Notes: generated by a model not told the origin, from the letters alone. A DNA stretch of 64,000 nucleotides from Nipponacmea schrenckii (GCA_030562195.1 JAUJPP010000007.1:22689769-22753768), one strand, 5' to 3'; shown: positions 41,676-55,461, counted from the first letter of the stretch. Program-made: numbers and translations.

Positions 41676-41885
41676 ACTTGGGGGGAGATAATTGGGTACG
41701 AACATGCTTATTAGTTACATAATTGTATTCACTTTAAAGCGGAAGTTACGCTACTGTATTTCGTTACTATGTTTTACGAACGACAAGACAAGCATGCTTT
41801 CAATCTTCAATATCATAATCTATTGGTAAGATTTATACATGTATATATTAACTGTCTTATTATTATAATCAGAATTCATATTATG
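41676..41885 (+). repeat. polypurine tract and truncated 3' LTR of the Ty3-like element
   Basis: GACTTGGGGGGAGA (41676-41688) primes plus-strand synthesis in such elements. 41689-41885 equals 31325-31521. The final ~80 bp of the LTR is missing, replaced by unrelated sequence. Confidence 0.8.
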
Positions 41886-42590
41886 AAATAAAATGATACA
41901 GTTGAAATTCAAAACAGTCAAGTTACAGGAATTGGCTATGTACACAACAAAGCTGTGCAGTGACTAGCAGCACAATATTATCGTTTAGATAACAATAACA
42001 CTTAAATATAGAAACTGAACAGGAAAATTAAAATCATGCATAGATAAATGAAATAGAGTCACTTTAATAGCTAAGTAGCTAGTGTCGTTCTCTTTGGGCT
42101 AATAAAAAACCAATTGCCTCATCAGAAACAGTTTATTAGGATGTCGTTCACTGCAAATCAATTAAATACGTACAATTATTATTTAACTACATACACAAAA
42201 GTTATAAGTTATTAAATTGACAAATACAATAGAAAATACTGAAACAAAACGAAAGATAAGTAAGCTACTCACTGAATATTGGCAGTTCCCAATAAAGAAC
42301 GTAAACATTGCTAGAAGCAAATAATAGAGAAACAAAATTAAATATACGTCTCAAGTAAAATTAATGACTGTAGTATCAAAGTCAATACGTGTTAAAACGA
42401 AAAGTGCTCAATGACCAGCGCATGAGCAGAAAAAATAAATAAATAAATACTGAGTTTTAATTACTCTTGAATAGAAATAAAGAAGTACACGCGCGTAGTT
42501 CGAAAGATTCTCTCCAGAGATAATAGCTAGTTATTTAGAGTTCATGTTCACAGATCAAGCCTATTTGGCGATTTTGTCACTCTTCCTTGT
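41886..42590. other. gene-free stretch, possibly LTR of the following Gypsy remnant
   Basis: AT-rich, no coding frame. It lies where the 3' LTR of the minus-strand element should be, but I found no matching second copy at 45900 or beyond. Confidence 0.3.
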
Positions 42591-45500
42591 CTAGTAGTGT
42601 ATGTTTTGGAATCTGTGGATATGACAGCTTTTGGTTTCTTCTTATGTAGTGTTGACTTAGTTTCTGTTTGAGGTAGATCTGGACGGTCACAAATTAGCTG
42701 TGTTCCAGAGTTGGCTTGTGTAGTTGTGGTTCATAAATCTGCGATTACGTCTGTATCTAGTTCCATTTGATAGTACGATATAGGAACGAGGTGACTTGTG
42801 GTTTTCAACTACTATAGCTGGAGACCATACGTTGTCTCTGTTCTGTGGTACCATGCGAACTTTATCTCCTGGCAGAGCTTCTTATGTTCATAAGTTGATG
42901 GCTTGTCGTGGTAATACTTCTGTTTGTTTTTCATAAGATTAAAGTGCTGTTTTATCTCATTGCTATTTAGTGGGGAGGGTTTTAGCAATTCTTTTAAAAC
43001 TGGTAGGTTGGTTAGAAGTCTCCTGCCATTCAGAAGTTGTGCTGGTGATAAGTTGATTCCATCTAAGAGTGTGGTTCTGTAGTTGAGCAATGCTAAATGT
43101 TTATCTTTCGCCACAAACGTATGACAATCTGGACTGCTCTTTCTGCTTCTCCGTTTGAGGTAGGTGTGTAAGGACTTGAGGTCTTGTGGTTAACAGTGTA
43201 TCCCTTGCAGAAGCTTGCGAATTCATGGGCTGTCACTGCGTAGTGTTTGTGGGATGCCGTGGCGACAGAAATGTCCTTTCAGTGATGCAATGACAGTTCG
43301 ACTGCTTGTGTCTTTGAGTTCATCTACTTCTATGGATATAGAATAGTAGTCTATGAGAATCAGGTATGACTTTGACTCAAAGTCAAATAGATCAGTACCA
43401 ACTTCTGGTGTTGGTGTAGGCATTAATGGTTCTTTTGGAAGCTTAATTTGGTATTCAGCACATTTGGTACACTTGGAGATTTTATCTTCAATGTCGTCGT
43501 TCATGGAAAGCCAGTAAAGTACATCTCTTGCTCGTTGCTTGCACTTGACTATGCCTTGATGTGACTTATGAATAATTTGGAGCATTTTTGAACGTTGAGA
43601 TGGTGGAACAACAATGCACATCCCTTTGTAAATGATTCCACCATTAACAGCCAGTTGACATCTGGAGTCCCGATATGGCTTGATATTATCAGGAACTTCT
43701 CTTCTGTTGTCAGGCCAGCCACTAAGGATTGTGGATTTAAGTTGATTAAGTTCAGATGCTGTTGATGTTTTGAAATTCTGAATATATCGTAGGAGTTATG
43801 CTGAGATGATCCAACATGCTAATGCTACATGCGTTATTGGTTGCGTTTTCATACGGCAAATATGCTCTAGACAATGTATCGGGTAGGTACATTTCTTTGC
43901 CTTTTCTGTATCGGACAGTAAGATCATACCATTGTAGTTTTAGAAGCATTCTCTGTAGTCGCATTGGTGAACTAAGTAATGGCCTCTTGAATATATCCTC
44001 CAAAGGCTTATGATCGTTGTAAACTGTAGTAGATGCCAAAAATGTAGTAGTGGATTTTCGTACAACCATGTACTATGGAAAGCATTAGTTTCTTTCTCGA
44101 TCTGAGCATAACGGGTTTCAGGATCTGTTAGTGGTCGAGATGAGTAGGCTTGCCTTCTTGTAACAGCACTGCGCCTATCCCAGATTGACTTGCGTCACAC
44201 TGAATTTCGGTTGGCTTTTCAACATCATTAAGTGTTTATGGACTGAAACACCATTCCTTTAGTTTGTCGAAAGATGCTTCTTGCCAGGTGAATTCTACAT
44301 CGGATTTTAGTAGCTGACGAAGTGGAGCATCCAATTCACTCAGATTAGGTATAAATTTAGAGAGGTACGTGACAATCCCAGGAATCTTCTCAAACTTTCT
44401 TTCTCTGATGGGGTTGGCATGTCACGGACTGCTCTGGTTTTCTCTGGATCGGGTTTGAGTCCATCGGAAGTGATGAGATGTCCAACGTATGAGATTTCTG
44501 CTTTACGGATTTGACATTTCTTGAAATTGAGCTTAAGGTTGAATTCTGTTGCTCTGATGACGACTTGCTTCAAGATCTGGTCATGATGTTCACGGTCTTT
44601 ACCAGCAATCAGAATGTCCATTATTGCTGTAGCACCATCAATGTTTTCTAACATTTGGTCCATGATGCGCTGGGAGATTTCCTGAGCACATTTTACGCCA
44701 AATGGTAGGCGGAGCCATCTGAATCTTCCAATAGGCGTGTTAAATGTTATGAGATATGATTAGGCTTCATCCAACTTGATTTGAAGAAATCCGTTTGGGC
44801 ATCAAGAATAGAGAAAACTTTTGCATTAGGGATTTCGCTAATGACTTCTTCGATGGTTTTGATGGGGTAATGTTCCCTGTTGATGACTTTGTTAAGATCA
44901 CTGGGGTCTATACAAATTCTGATCTTGTCTTTTCTCAGCGCTGCTACCATGGAGCTGACCCATTGTGTGGGTTGTTTGACCTTTCTTATGAAGCCATTAT
45001 CTTACATTTCCAACAATTTTGATACGATTTTCTTCTTCAGAGATGCTGGTTGCCGACGGACTGGGTGTACAGAACCGACTGCTCCTGGTTCTAGTTTAAA
45101 ACTGTATTCACCAGGTAGTGTTCCAGTTGTGTTTGTTTACACGGAAAAATCATCAAATCCTTCAGGGATTTCTGGTGTAGGTTCACTCATGACTTGGTTT
45201 ACTTGTGTAAGTCTTGAAATGAGACCTAGATTTTCTGCTGTAGCTCCATAGATAAAGTTTTCTTGGTTGACATCGAGAATTTCAAATTGTTCTGTTGTAA
45301 TTAAGGTGTTTTAAGTAATCTGTAGAGATGTTGTTCCTACAGGTTTCGTAGTGTGATTGCTATAGCTTCTTAAAACATTCTGAGAGTTCCTCAGTTCTGA
45401 GGTAGTATTCAGCTTCTGATAGTCTTGAAGGGTCAAGACGTTGCATCTGGCTCCAGTGTCTATTCTAAAGTTGAGATTCTTTCCTTCAACTTTGATCCGT

Positions 45501-45900
45501 ACTGACCAGATATCTTCGTCTGTCAAATTACTTTTCTCAACAGTTTCCTAGTCTGAACTCTGTTCATCTACGGATTCTGCTGAGATTAGGTTTATTTTAT
45601 TGTTTCTTTCTGCAAACAGCTTACCGTTGATTCGGCTTCAAAGAAGAGATTTGCGTTTCTTCTTCGTCCCTGATTATTTTCAGGTGTTTTAGCGAAAGTT
45701 CATACTGCTGACATATTTCGATTGCTTTGGCTAAAGTGAGTGCCTCACCCTGGTCTAAAAGTTTGGTTTGGACCTTCTTTTGGAACACTCCATCGATAAT
45801 GTGACCAATCAGAATGTCATCTGGGTCTTGGTAGTCACAATCGATTAATGTTAGGCGTAAATCGGTGAGAAAGCTATCAAAGGATTCTCCTTCCTGTTAT
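42591..45900 (-). pseudogene. decayed Ty3/Gypsy retrotransposon
   Basis: Minus-strand pieces in correct order but several frames. Gag end 45560-45900 (FDSFLTDLRL, ALTLAKAIEICQQYE). Protease 45311-45526 (RIDTGARCNVLT). RT 44747-44950 (RICIDPSDLNKVI) and 44340-44663 (GHLITSDGLKPDPEKT). RNase H end 43752-44069 (YNDHKPLEDIFKRPL, LPDTLSRAYL). Integrase zinc finger and core start 43223-43621 (HKSHQGIVKC, CTKCAEYQ, GTDLFDF). Integrase tail 42812-43114 (RTTLLDGINLSPAQLLNGR). In the RT active-site region only one Asp of the usual pair remains (TAIMDILIAG). Several stops and shifts indicate an old copy. Confidence 0.82.
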
Positions 45901-46312
45901 ATAGTTTTCTTTAGTAAATATATTATATATTACACCCACATTCCTTAATTATCTTCTTCAACAATAATGGCATTATCTTTAGCTCTTTATTGAATATGTT
46001 TAGATAATGATAATAAAATATAAACCAATTCTTATACACATTCATCCATATGACGTCATTTGGTCTCCTGATCAAACATGGAGTCTCAATAGCGTTTCAA
46101 AGCAGATCAGAGTCAAGAGCATTTCTACATCCACATAGGTCTTTTGAACTTGAGAATACATGGATTATTCATTAGAAACCCCTATTAATCAATTAGTAAG
46201 CTTACTTTGGCCCTAATTAATGAGGGGACCCATCTTTAAATTAAATTATTAATTATCCATGTGCAAAATTAATTGCGATTGTATTGTGCATAACTATGTT
46301 AGTATTTTGTAT
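45901..46312. other. AT-rich spacer without recognised feature
   Basis: No exon, repeat unit or hairpin that I can support. Confidence 0.3.
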
Positions 46313-47400
46313 TTTTATACGCCCACATTATAATGTGGTCGTATATTTTCGTCACCCCTGTCCGTCCGTCCGTCCGCCCACAATTGCTTGTGAACGCGAT
46401 AGAGACTACAGTTTTTGTCGGATTTGAATGAAACTTGCTGTGATCATTTATATTGATGAGATCTCGGACAAGTTCGAAATTCGCGATTTTTCGACGAACG
46501 GTTTTTGAAGTATTGCCCTTGACTTTATTCAAAACGCGTTTAAATTGGCTTGTGAACGCTATAGAGACTACATTTTTCATTAGATTTGAATGAAACTTGC
46601 TGTTTATCATTTACATTGATGAGATTTTGGACTATTTCGAATAGGCGATTTTCGATGAACGCTTTTTGAGTAATTGCACTTGACTTCGTTAAAACCCGTC
46701 AAAATTGGCTTGTGAACGCGATAGAGATCACAATTTCCATTGGATTTGAATGAAAATTTGTGTCATTATTTATATTGATGAGATTTTAAACAAGTTTGAT
46801 AGTGACGATTTTTTGGTGAACGTTGCTTGAGTTATTGCCCTTAACTTAGTCAAAAGGCGTCAAAACAGACTTGTGAACACCACAGAGACAACAGTTTTCA
46901 TCTGATAACTTCTTTTAATGGTATTAAGTAACTGGGTAATAATTAACTTGACATAATTATGTGGATAACAATTACTTTAATAAATAGCTTGCAACGTTTC
47001 GACGGAAGTACCAATAAGTAATTGTTGATTTGAATGAAATTTAGTGTGATCATTGAAGTTGATGAGATCTTGGTCAAGTACAAAATTTACGATTTTTTGA
47101 TAAACAGTTTTTGAGTTATTGCACTTGACTTAGTCAAAACACTGCGAAATTGGCTTGTGATTGCGATAGATAATACAGTTTTCATCTGATTTGAATGAAA
47201 TTTGATGTGATCATTTTTATTGCTGAGATCTCGAACAAGTTCAATATTTACTAATTTTCGATGAACTGTATTTGAGTTATTGCCCTTGACTCAGTCCAAA
47301 CTAATGAAAATTAGCTAGTAAATACAATAGAGACTAGGTTTCATCTGATTTGAATCAAATTTGGTATGAACATTTATATTGATGAGAACTTGGATTAGAC
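46313..47400 (+). repeat. dispersed tandem-repeat element, third subtype
   Basis: Starts TATACGCCCACATTATAATGTGGTCGTATATT (palindromic) and CCGTCCGTCCGTCC. Units of about 160 bp contain GGCTTGTGAACGCGATAGAGACTAC, GGATTTGAATGAAACTTG and ATTTATATTGATGAGATCT. A non-repeat insertion lies at about 46905-47030. No right terminus is seen; the copy fades near 47400. Confidence 0.7.
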
Positions 47401-48257
47401 CTAAATAATGTTGGCAACCACTTGTTATCAATAATGGTCAATATGAGTATATATTTTTCAATCCGAAAAACTCACAAAAGTCATTTTTTAAAAACGATTA
47501 GTCAATTTATTAAACGTTTTTCAATAATCAAATTTATCTAATAATTTATAATTACTTAGTTTTTTGGATATTTTTTTTTATGATTTTTATGTAGCAGGTA
47601 TATTTACTGATGAATTGAGCTCTTATTGTCCAAGTTCATTCTAAGACCCATTATCCCTTTAAAAGATTAGGGATGCAGCAGGCCCTGCTTCGGTATGAGG
47701 GGTCTCCCCAGGAAATTCTTGAAAATTAGGATGATTTGCTAGATATTTTGTTATTGTATAAGATGGTCAAGGTTTTGACGTGTGACTATGAAGAGACCAT
47801 GAAGAGGTATACAAGATAATTAATCAATATTTACAGGAACGGTGTAGACAAAACAGATTTAAATATAGGCTTTCCGACACCCATTGACGACCAAAAAGGG
47901 TTAAGTTAAAGATTACAACAACAACGAAATGTTTTGGGGTTTACTTATTGTAATACCGTAATTAAGAAGGGGGTGCAAGGGATGACAGATCTTTACCCCT
48001 AGGAAAAGTTCTATATTGTTCGATTCGCTTGGTTCTAAGGCAATTCCAAAAAACACTCCTGTTGACGACGTCCATTTTTGTATATCCTATTAGATTATAT
48101 ATGGTTAGTGTTAGATCTGAATCGTACAAATGCACGTCTTTTTATAGTTCTATGATTGAACCAAAACGGAAGGTAACTTTATTTGTTATCATGTACTTTC
48201 ATGACGCATGTTTCATCTTTTTACGTAGTTGTTTCTTGGCTAACGTAAATCCAAAAT
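47401..48257. other. upstream flank of the 1595-residue gene
   Basis: No coding exon supported. A lone MITE-like terminus is near 47650 (ATTATCCCTTTAAA). Confidence 0.3.
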
Positions 48258-48265
48258 GACGTCAC
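48258..48265. promoter_or_regulatory. perfect CRE palindrome TGACGTCA
   Basis: Lies 43 bp before the ATG of the downstream gene. A related TGACGCATG lies at about 48202. Site placement is typical for CREB/ATF-regulated or housekeeping promoters; function is inferred. Confidence 0.45.
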
Positions 48266-48307
48266 TTATAGAAGTCACAAAATCATCTGGTAAAATAGTC
48301 TGAAAAC

Positions 48308-51300
48308 ATGGGTCGCAAACCAAAGAAGAAACTAGTAAGATATAATAATAATTTATGTGTATTATTATTAATATTGTTTATAGGTTTAAATAGTATTTTA
48401 ACCAATATCATAATCATAGCTCTCTTTATATTATTATTCCACCCATCACAGATGTGCGGTGATTATTCTATTTTTAAGCAAAATCCTGAACTCGAAGTCA
48501 CTGTCATTTGCTAGGTCGAGCTTTCAATTTATAATATCTTAAGTTTAAGGTAAGTCTGCATGCGTAACGTACAATATAGACTATATGCTAACTCACAACG
48601 TCATTTCATAAAAACAACTCTTTTATGTTCTAGCCAGCAAAGACATGTTCAGTACTAGATCCAAGACGTCTCAGATCTTGGAGAAATAATTCTGCAAGTA
48701 CCAGTAATCCGGGTAGATCTAGCCCAAAATTAACTCTTTCGCGAAAGGATAGTAAAGATTTGAGAAATAAATCAGAAAACACAGAAGCAAAAAGTGTGTA
48801 TGAATTAACTCGGTTTGAAAGACCTGCAACAAGACTAGAAAGTAACACTAGAACAACCCCTGGTCCTTCTTTACACAGCAAAACAAAACTTACACCAGGA
48901 AATCCCAAAAACCCATTGAAAAAAACATTAAAATCAGAATCAAAAACAGATTCTACACCTTCTACATCACGATTAAATCCTGATCAAAGGCGAAATCAAG
49001 AATTTTTTATTCGACAGAAAAGGCTGAGAAGTGAAGTAGATCAAGATGGTTTGTTGGAAAGGTTACCCATTATGTTACGCTACCCCAAAAAAATTGAAAC
49101 TTGTGAGACCACTGTTCTAAATGTAGACCTTAACTATGAAAATTTGAACGAAGGTGTTGTTGGTCAGAATCAAGCAAATTATGTTAGAGAAACAATTTCA
49201 AAGGTGGGTTCTCGTTACCGGTACCGAACACGCCAATGTACTTTACATTCCGACAATTCACAAGGCTTCTTGACCCAAACCCAGCCTTTCGCCATTGAAC
49301 ATATGAACAAATACGACAATTGTGAGACACTTAAAGTCGTTGTTTCAGAACAAACAAATAAAAGCAAGAGCAACGTGTCACAAAATATTTCTGAGGCTCG
49401 TGAGAAGATAAAAGGCAAGAGAAAGTCTGCTCCTACCAAGAAGAATCTACAAATGAAAACCCTTTTTAAGGAGTTGTTCGGTTCTGAGAGCATAAGTGAC
49501 ACTTCATCTAGCGCTAACGAATCAACATCACCGAAAGAAGACTCAAGAAATGAAAACAGTATTAAAAAGAAGATTCAAAATTTTGAAAATTTGCCCAATA
49601 AGATTTTATCAAATATTCAACTTGAGTGCAGATCTAAGTCAAATACAGAAATGACCACAAATCACGATGATAACAGTGATTGTTTTTCATCGCCTCAGCC
49701 TAAAATTCAAGACTGCTCCACATCTAGCTCGTGCACTTCCTGTTCAAATGACTGCAATTGCAAAATAATAGAAACTTCAACATCTGAGAGCGAATCTGAT
49801 ACAGCAATAGGCTTTACATCATCTGTATCTTTAAATCCTGTTATATCTCAGCTAGGTGCTGATGACACATGTGAGCAATCTTCTGTAAATGCTAGATTTT
49901 CTACAGAAGAAGAAACCTTATTATCTTCCGGTTCGTCCGCTGGAAACAGAATAGCCGAGAAACAGGAACATCAAGGAGGATTGATGAAAATATTCAATCC
50001 AAGAATATCTGAAAGTAGATTATCTGTTGGATATTCTGCTTTAAGTTGTATTCCTGGGTCGGATTATTCCCTCCATCAATCTGAATCAATCCATATTATT
50101 TCATCAACTACTGACATCGACATTACACCCGCATCCAGTGTTTATCCTGTTAATAGTGCCGATACAACACGCATGGCATCGTTATCTCCCCAGAAGACGT
50201 TTGAAGGTGAATATTCAATAGAGAGTTGTCTCCCAGAATCAGTTTTTTCACCATCAGCTGACGACAGTAAGGGTGGTCTCATAGTAGCAAATATTAACTA
50301 TGTAAATCGTGGCAATCGGGCAATTTTAACCTCATATATTGGTGGTCGTGGTTTTGGTGGTGAGTGTTCAACACAGAGTCTGATACCGGAGTCAATTTAT
50401 TCACCGAGCAATGAATCAGTTTCGAGTTTACTGTCGTCAAACGACGATAAAGAATTTCATAATCCCGGGAACACATCTAATGTATGTCTACAGTCTATAA
50501 GTAATACTGGGACGGAACAAACTACTTTTAATTCGATTGTTGATAGTAAAACCCTTGATGGCGATTTTTCCTCAAGAAACGAGTCTAATAAGCCTATAAC
50601 AAAGGAAGATAGAGTCTGTAAAAAGGATAATAAGTTTGTGATTCAAACTGTCGTTACTGCCGATGGCAAAAATTGTGCTCTTGAGAGTGAAAATTATAAT
50701 AGTCTGTCAGAATTAAAGTTTTCGGATGACAATTCAACCTATGCTGATGACAATAACCACGAGCATCAGACGTTAATTCCGATTGCCGATGGAAGAAACT
50801 TTCATGGCGATTTTTCTGAACAGGATTGCCTGCTTAAATCAAATTCTTCTCCTTGTATGAAAACTTTTTTAAGTTCAAGATCATCAGTCAGTAGTAAAGA
50901 CAATAGTTCTGTCAATGACTATCCTACTTATAGTTCCGATACATCACAAGTTAATAGTTTTATTTTTGAAATAACGGATAAGCGTTGTTTAGAAATCAAT
51001 AAAGTCATTTCAAGGCTGACAAGTTCTTCATCTGATACTAGTCCATCCGGTCAAAGTGAAGTTAATTATCTTGGGAAAAGAGCTCGAAAAGAACTGTTTC
51101 CTGGAAAAATTGATTCTCTCCCCTCAATAGAAGGTACTGAAAACGACAGCGATGAAAGCAACAGACTAATTATAGATCTGAATGAAATTCCCAATAATTC
51201 TGTCAATAAAAACCAGTCTTTTCAATCGACAGGGACGACGAACCGAACACTTACAGACAAGAAAATGTTAGAAAGCAGCAACCTAAAGGAATGTTTCGAA

Positions 51301-54300
51301 GACAAATTACTTGAATCCAAGTCATTTCCTGATCATCAAGAGAATACTTTGGTAAATGAAATAACGATTAAAGAAGAAATGTGCGTGACAAGTGGTAGAG
51401 AAATTGTTATTAGTGACCCTAATACAGTCTGTCCCGAAGAATTCTCAAGTGCCATTAAATCAAGTAGCTGTATAAACACAAGTTTCCTTTCCAGCATTAA
51501 ATTAGAACAGCAAAATCCTGGGAAAAAAAAGGAGCTTCGCTCTGGCTCTAGACACAGTAGAAAGAAAATTTTCAAAATTGATATTAGCAATGGAAAAAGA
51601 TCTACTTTCTCTTCCAGTAATGAATCAAACAAAACTAATATAAAATCAAACAGTAAAGCAAAAAGTAAAGGTACCCATGGGAAAGCTCTGAAATCAAAAT
51701 TAAATAAGCCAGACACCAGCAAATCCAGTGTTACTAATCAAACTCCAAAGAAAAAAGAACAGTGTAATACTAAATCCAAATCCAAACCAAAGACGCCATC
51801 AAAACTTACGAATGCTAAAACGAATACATCTAGTGAAAATTACAAAAATGACAGTATTTCGCCATCAAAATCACCAAAGAGTGAACAACCTTCGCTAGAT
51901 GAACACCCAGCTAAAACGTTGACCAATCGCGAAATAAGGAAAAATTCTTCCAAACAGAAAACCAGAAAGCAAACGGTAAACAATCCGGTAACATCGGATG
52001 ATAATGACATGAAACAAAGTTTATTGAAAACAAGTAATATAACATCGCCATCTGAGTAAGTAAACTTTGAAACTAGAATGGATTTAAAAATAAAGTGGAC
52101 TTAATCAGAGATTATAGCATTTCGAGCATTATGTTAAACTTGCCAATTATTGGTTCGTGTAAATGGAGTAGAATGACTTCAGTAGTGTTATTGTATTTCT
52201 TTCTCTAAACTCGTAGAATAGAGACACACAGATCGAAAAGTAACTGTAGATTTATTTTATCTAATAATGAATGCACAACGAAGCAACAATAATCCAAATA
52301 TAAGCACAATATATTAAGCACAAGGTATAATACACAAATCATACATACAGTAAGTAAGCACTTTAATTGAATCCTCCTAGGTCTTATCTACTAGCCTATT
52401 TATATAAAAACCTATTCTAGAACAATCAAGAAACCACTTTAACAATCCAGAAATGATACATTGTTGCACACTGTTTTAACAGGTCATATTGAATCATAAT
52501 ATTAGTTGAGAAGCCTTTAGTAACTTCTGGAAAGATAATCTCTAAAGTTCTAGAATAATCTGGGTCAATACCATAACAAGTGTCAAGGACATTATGATGT
52601 ATCATTTAAAAATTACTATCCAACGAAATTTCAATATCATTTCTAAAATGTCTTAATGGATAAGATATTAGTTCTTTCAAGGGATTTAATTTTTTTCAAC
52701 GTCTACTCTACCAAATGATAGGCCTACCGTTAACCTTTTAATTATTGACGTATTTTAATAATAATATTCATAATAATGTCTGCATGAGAAAATGACACCA
52801 AACCCATAATATCCATTTTCATAATGATTACCAATGAAAAGTACAAATTTTCAGATTTATCGCAAATTGATGAAACATCACATGCTCACTTCTCATTTCT
52901 TATCTTGGCGATTTTCCTCGCCTTAACATAATAGTCCTAGCTTTCCCATAAGAGAAGTTTAATTATATCTTAACTGCAGCATTTCAAATCACCTGGAAAA
53001 CTATATTTAAAACTACTCTGCCGTAATTTAATTGAATTTTTTCACAGATCAAGAAGAACAAATGACAGAGGAAATTACACACAATTGCTTTCAAATGAAT
53101 CGTTAGAAGTTCACGCTAAAACTTTGTGGTGCAGGTATGAATTAAACAAACCTATATCAGGATATACCACTGTTTTCAAATCTGTTTTGAGGGTGTAAAG
53201 AGCTTTTCTAAACATTTGATGTGTATCGAATGATTGTAAAATTCAGTCACACGCGTCTGTGGATCTTGCAATGTCATTAAAACCAGTAACTTTTAGGCGT
53301 AACTATCGTCGTAGAGATCCTCTGTAACTTATATGATGCATATAATTTCGGGAACAACTAAGATTTGACTGGAAAATGGAAATAAACAGGTAACCTAAAT
53401 AAAGATATAAAGAACAACTGCGTGCATTCTGATTATTCCACAAAAATGAATATAAGTGTTGTATGTATCAACTCTACATTTGATCAATTCCGTACTTCCA
53501 GACAGAAAGCTAAGATGGCTTCCCTGTTATACTAAACCGCTAACATGTTTACGTGAAACGGTCAAGATTTATAATTGCATCGCGTGATAAAACAGTCAGC
53601 TATATAGGTTTACTGTTTCCATTTGACGCCTTACCGACGAAACTTATATAACAAAAGATCTCGATTCGCGGTTGGCGTTAGATGCTTCTAATTAGATTAA
53701 GGACCCAGTTGAATATATATAATTATTGATATTGATAATAGCAATTATTCTATTTTAAAATTGCAAGTGTTTTATCTAGCAACTCTGCATTTTAATCAAT
53801 TTCGTACTTCCAGACAGAAAGCTAAGATGACTTCCCTGTTATACTTAACCGCTAACATGTTTACGTGTATCGGTCAAATTGCAATGTACAACGAATCAAT
53901 TCTTTTATTGAAAAAATCATTGATAATTAGGATGTACTGACTGGTGTAAGTATTAATATTTTATGTATGTATACACATACATATTATATAACACGACATG
54001 AAACATACATATTTGATTTTGTAGTGACAACAGATGGACAGTTTGTAAACTGCTGGGATGTAACGATTCTGATGACATAGAAGAAGTTATGAATCAACAA
54101 TGGGAGTTCACTTCACCTAAAGTTAAACTGAAATATTTTTCACGAGCACGATATGCTCTACTTGACGAAGATAAACATTCTATGCGAAGCAGCAGAAGAT
54201 CTATAGGTAACGCTTTCAATGTATTGCAGTGCCATTATCAGTTCTGACAAGCTTCTAGTCGTTCGGACGGGACAATAAACCAAGGCCCTCTGATGTACGG

Positions 54301-55461
54301 GATTTGCACGTTAAATACTGTGATACTGATAGATACTATTGGCAAAATGACTTATAAATAAGTTTAAAAAAAATGGCATTTTTCTTTGTAGAGAAAGTGT
54401 GTACAAAAGAAGAAGATGACAGTGTTGTGTATAGTGAAGCACTCAGACGAACTGCTCCAGTTTCAGCCCCAGTTAAAAATCTCTCTGACATGGATCGCTT
54501 CATTCGCCTCAAACCAAACAAACAACGAGACATACTCAAACGATGGTTAAAATTTTACCAAAAGATGCTGTCAAGAAAAGATTATTCTAATTTTTTGTTA
54601 GATTTTGAACAGGCATTGTATCGAAGTCGACTCGATGATCTCAAATCATCACCAACCCATCGTTTGAAATCAAATGATTTACAATTAAACCATCGTCGCA
54701 TTTTATTTGAATGCATGAAGCGAATCAAACCCCAAATCATAACAAATTGCAGTGAGAAATTCCTCATTAGGAGAAAAGAGCTTGATAGGCAATATTCTGA
54801 TATCGTATTGGCTTTATTAAATAATGACTCGACAAATTTGGTATCAGGCTGTCGGTCAAACCGATTAAAGGACACACTCCAAGATCTATTGGAACTTGAG
54901 ATAGGAGGCCATGTTGATGTTAGAGGTCAGGCAGTCCAAACGGAAAGCTACACCTGTATTTTAAATAATTTGAACATAAACGAACAACCCTTTGAGAAGA
55001 AACAAAACACTAATATACTTTCGGATTTACCTGAAGTACAAAATCTTGCATTTTATGAACAAGTATTGAGGAATCTTGCTGCGCAGACAGAATTAACAAC
55101 TATTATTATTGACGAAGTTCTTGATAGTGACTGTGAAATACTATTTCGTGACATCAATGTGCCACAACACGGAGATGCCACGTCAAATACCTCCGACCCA
55201 TTAGATCATTCACATGAATTGATTGAGAATAACATACGTGAAATTTTCCATCAGGAAGCAATAGACGCTTTTATCAGATCTAATGAGAGTTCAACCAGGT
55301 CATGCTGTGATCTAGATTCTCCTTCTTGTATCTTTTCAACGTGGATAGCTGCTGAGTATAATTCCTTACCTAATATACTGGCTTCGGCGTCTAAAAATGA
55401 CGATTCTCCACAGAAACTATCGAAGAACCATTCAAACAAAACTTTTTGTAACTGTGACTAA
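48308..55461 (+). CDS. unrecognised Ser/Lys-rich disordered protein, 5 exons, 1595 residues
   Basis: Exons 48308-48334, 48634-52055, 53048-53134, 54025-54206 and 54392-55461 join with matching phases (0, 2, 2, 1) and GT..AG borders; total 4788 nt. The start encodes a basic MGRKPKKKL. The very long exon 2 is low-complexity, Ser/Asn/Lys/Glu-rich, with basic patches (KIKGKRKSAPTKKN, SRHSRKKIFK) suggesting a nuclear protein, and a degenerate internal repeat of the form G(E/D)(Y/C/F)S..S.(L/I)PES..SPS around residues 430-800. Exons 3-4 encode a more ordered patch (RWTVCKLLGC, EEVMNQQWEF, RARYALLDED). Exon 5 has a helical, charged segment (PNKQRDILKRWLKFYQKML). I do not recognise the family; there is no enzyme motif. 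Confidence 0.75.
53470..53877. repeat. direct repeat of about 96 bp within intron 3
   Basis: 53470-53565 and 53781-53877 share CGTACTTCCAGACAGAAAGC, CTTCCCTGTTATACT and CGCTAACATGTTTACGTG with about ten differences. Spacer 215 bp. No known family. Confidence 0.7.

Larger units (their letters stand above)
31325..41885 (+). mobile_element. Ty3/Gypsy-like LTR retrotransposon carrying a Polinton-like insertion
   Basis: Plus-strand LTR, gag-protease, RT-RNase H and partial integrase, polypurine tract and 3' LTR. The two LTR parts (31325-31521 and 41689-41885) look identical over 197 bp, so the insertion is recent. Without the inserted element, the retroelement is about 4.4 kb. It has lost its integrase core and its 3' LTR end. 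Confidence 0.88.

Noticed and set aside
49215..49502. Minus-strand 95-codon frame inside exon 2 of the large gene
   Set aside because: Antisense of a low-complexity coding exon.
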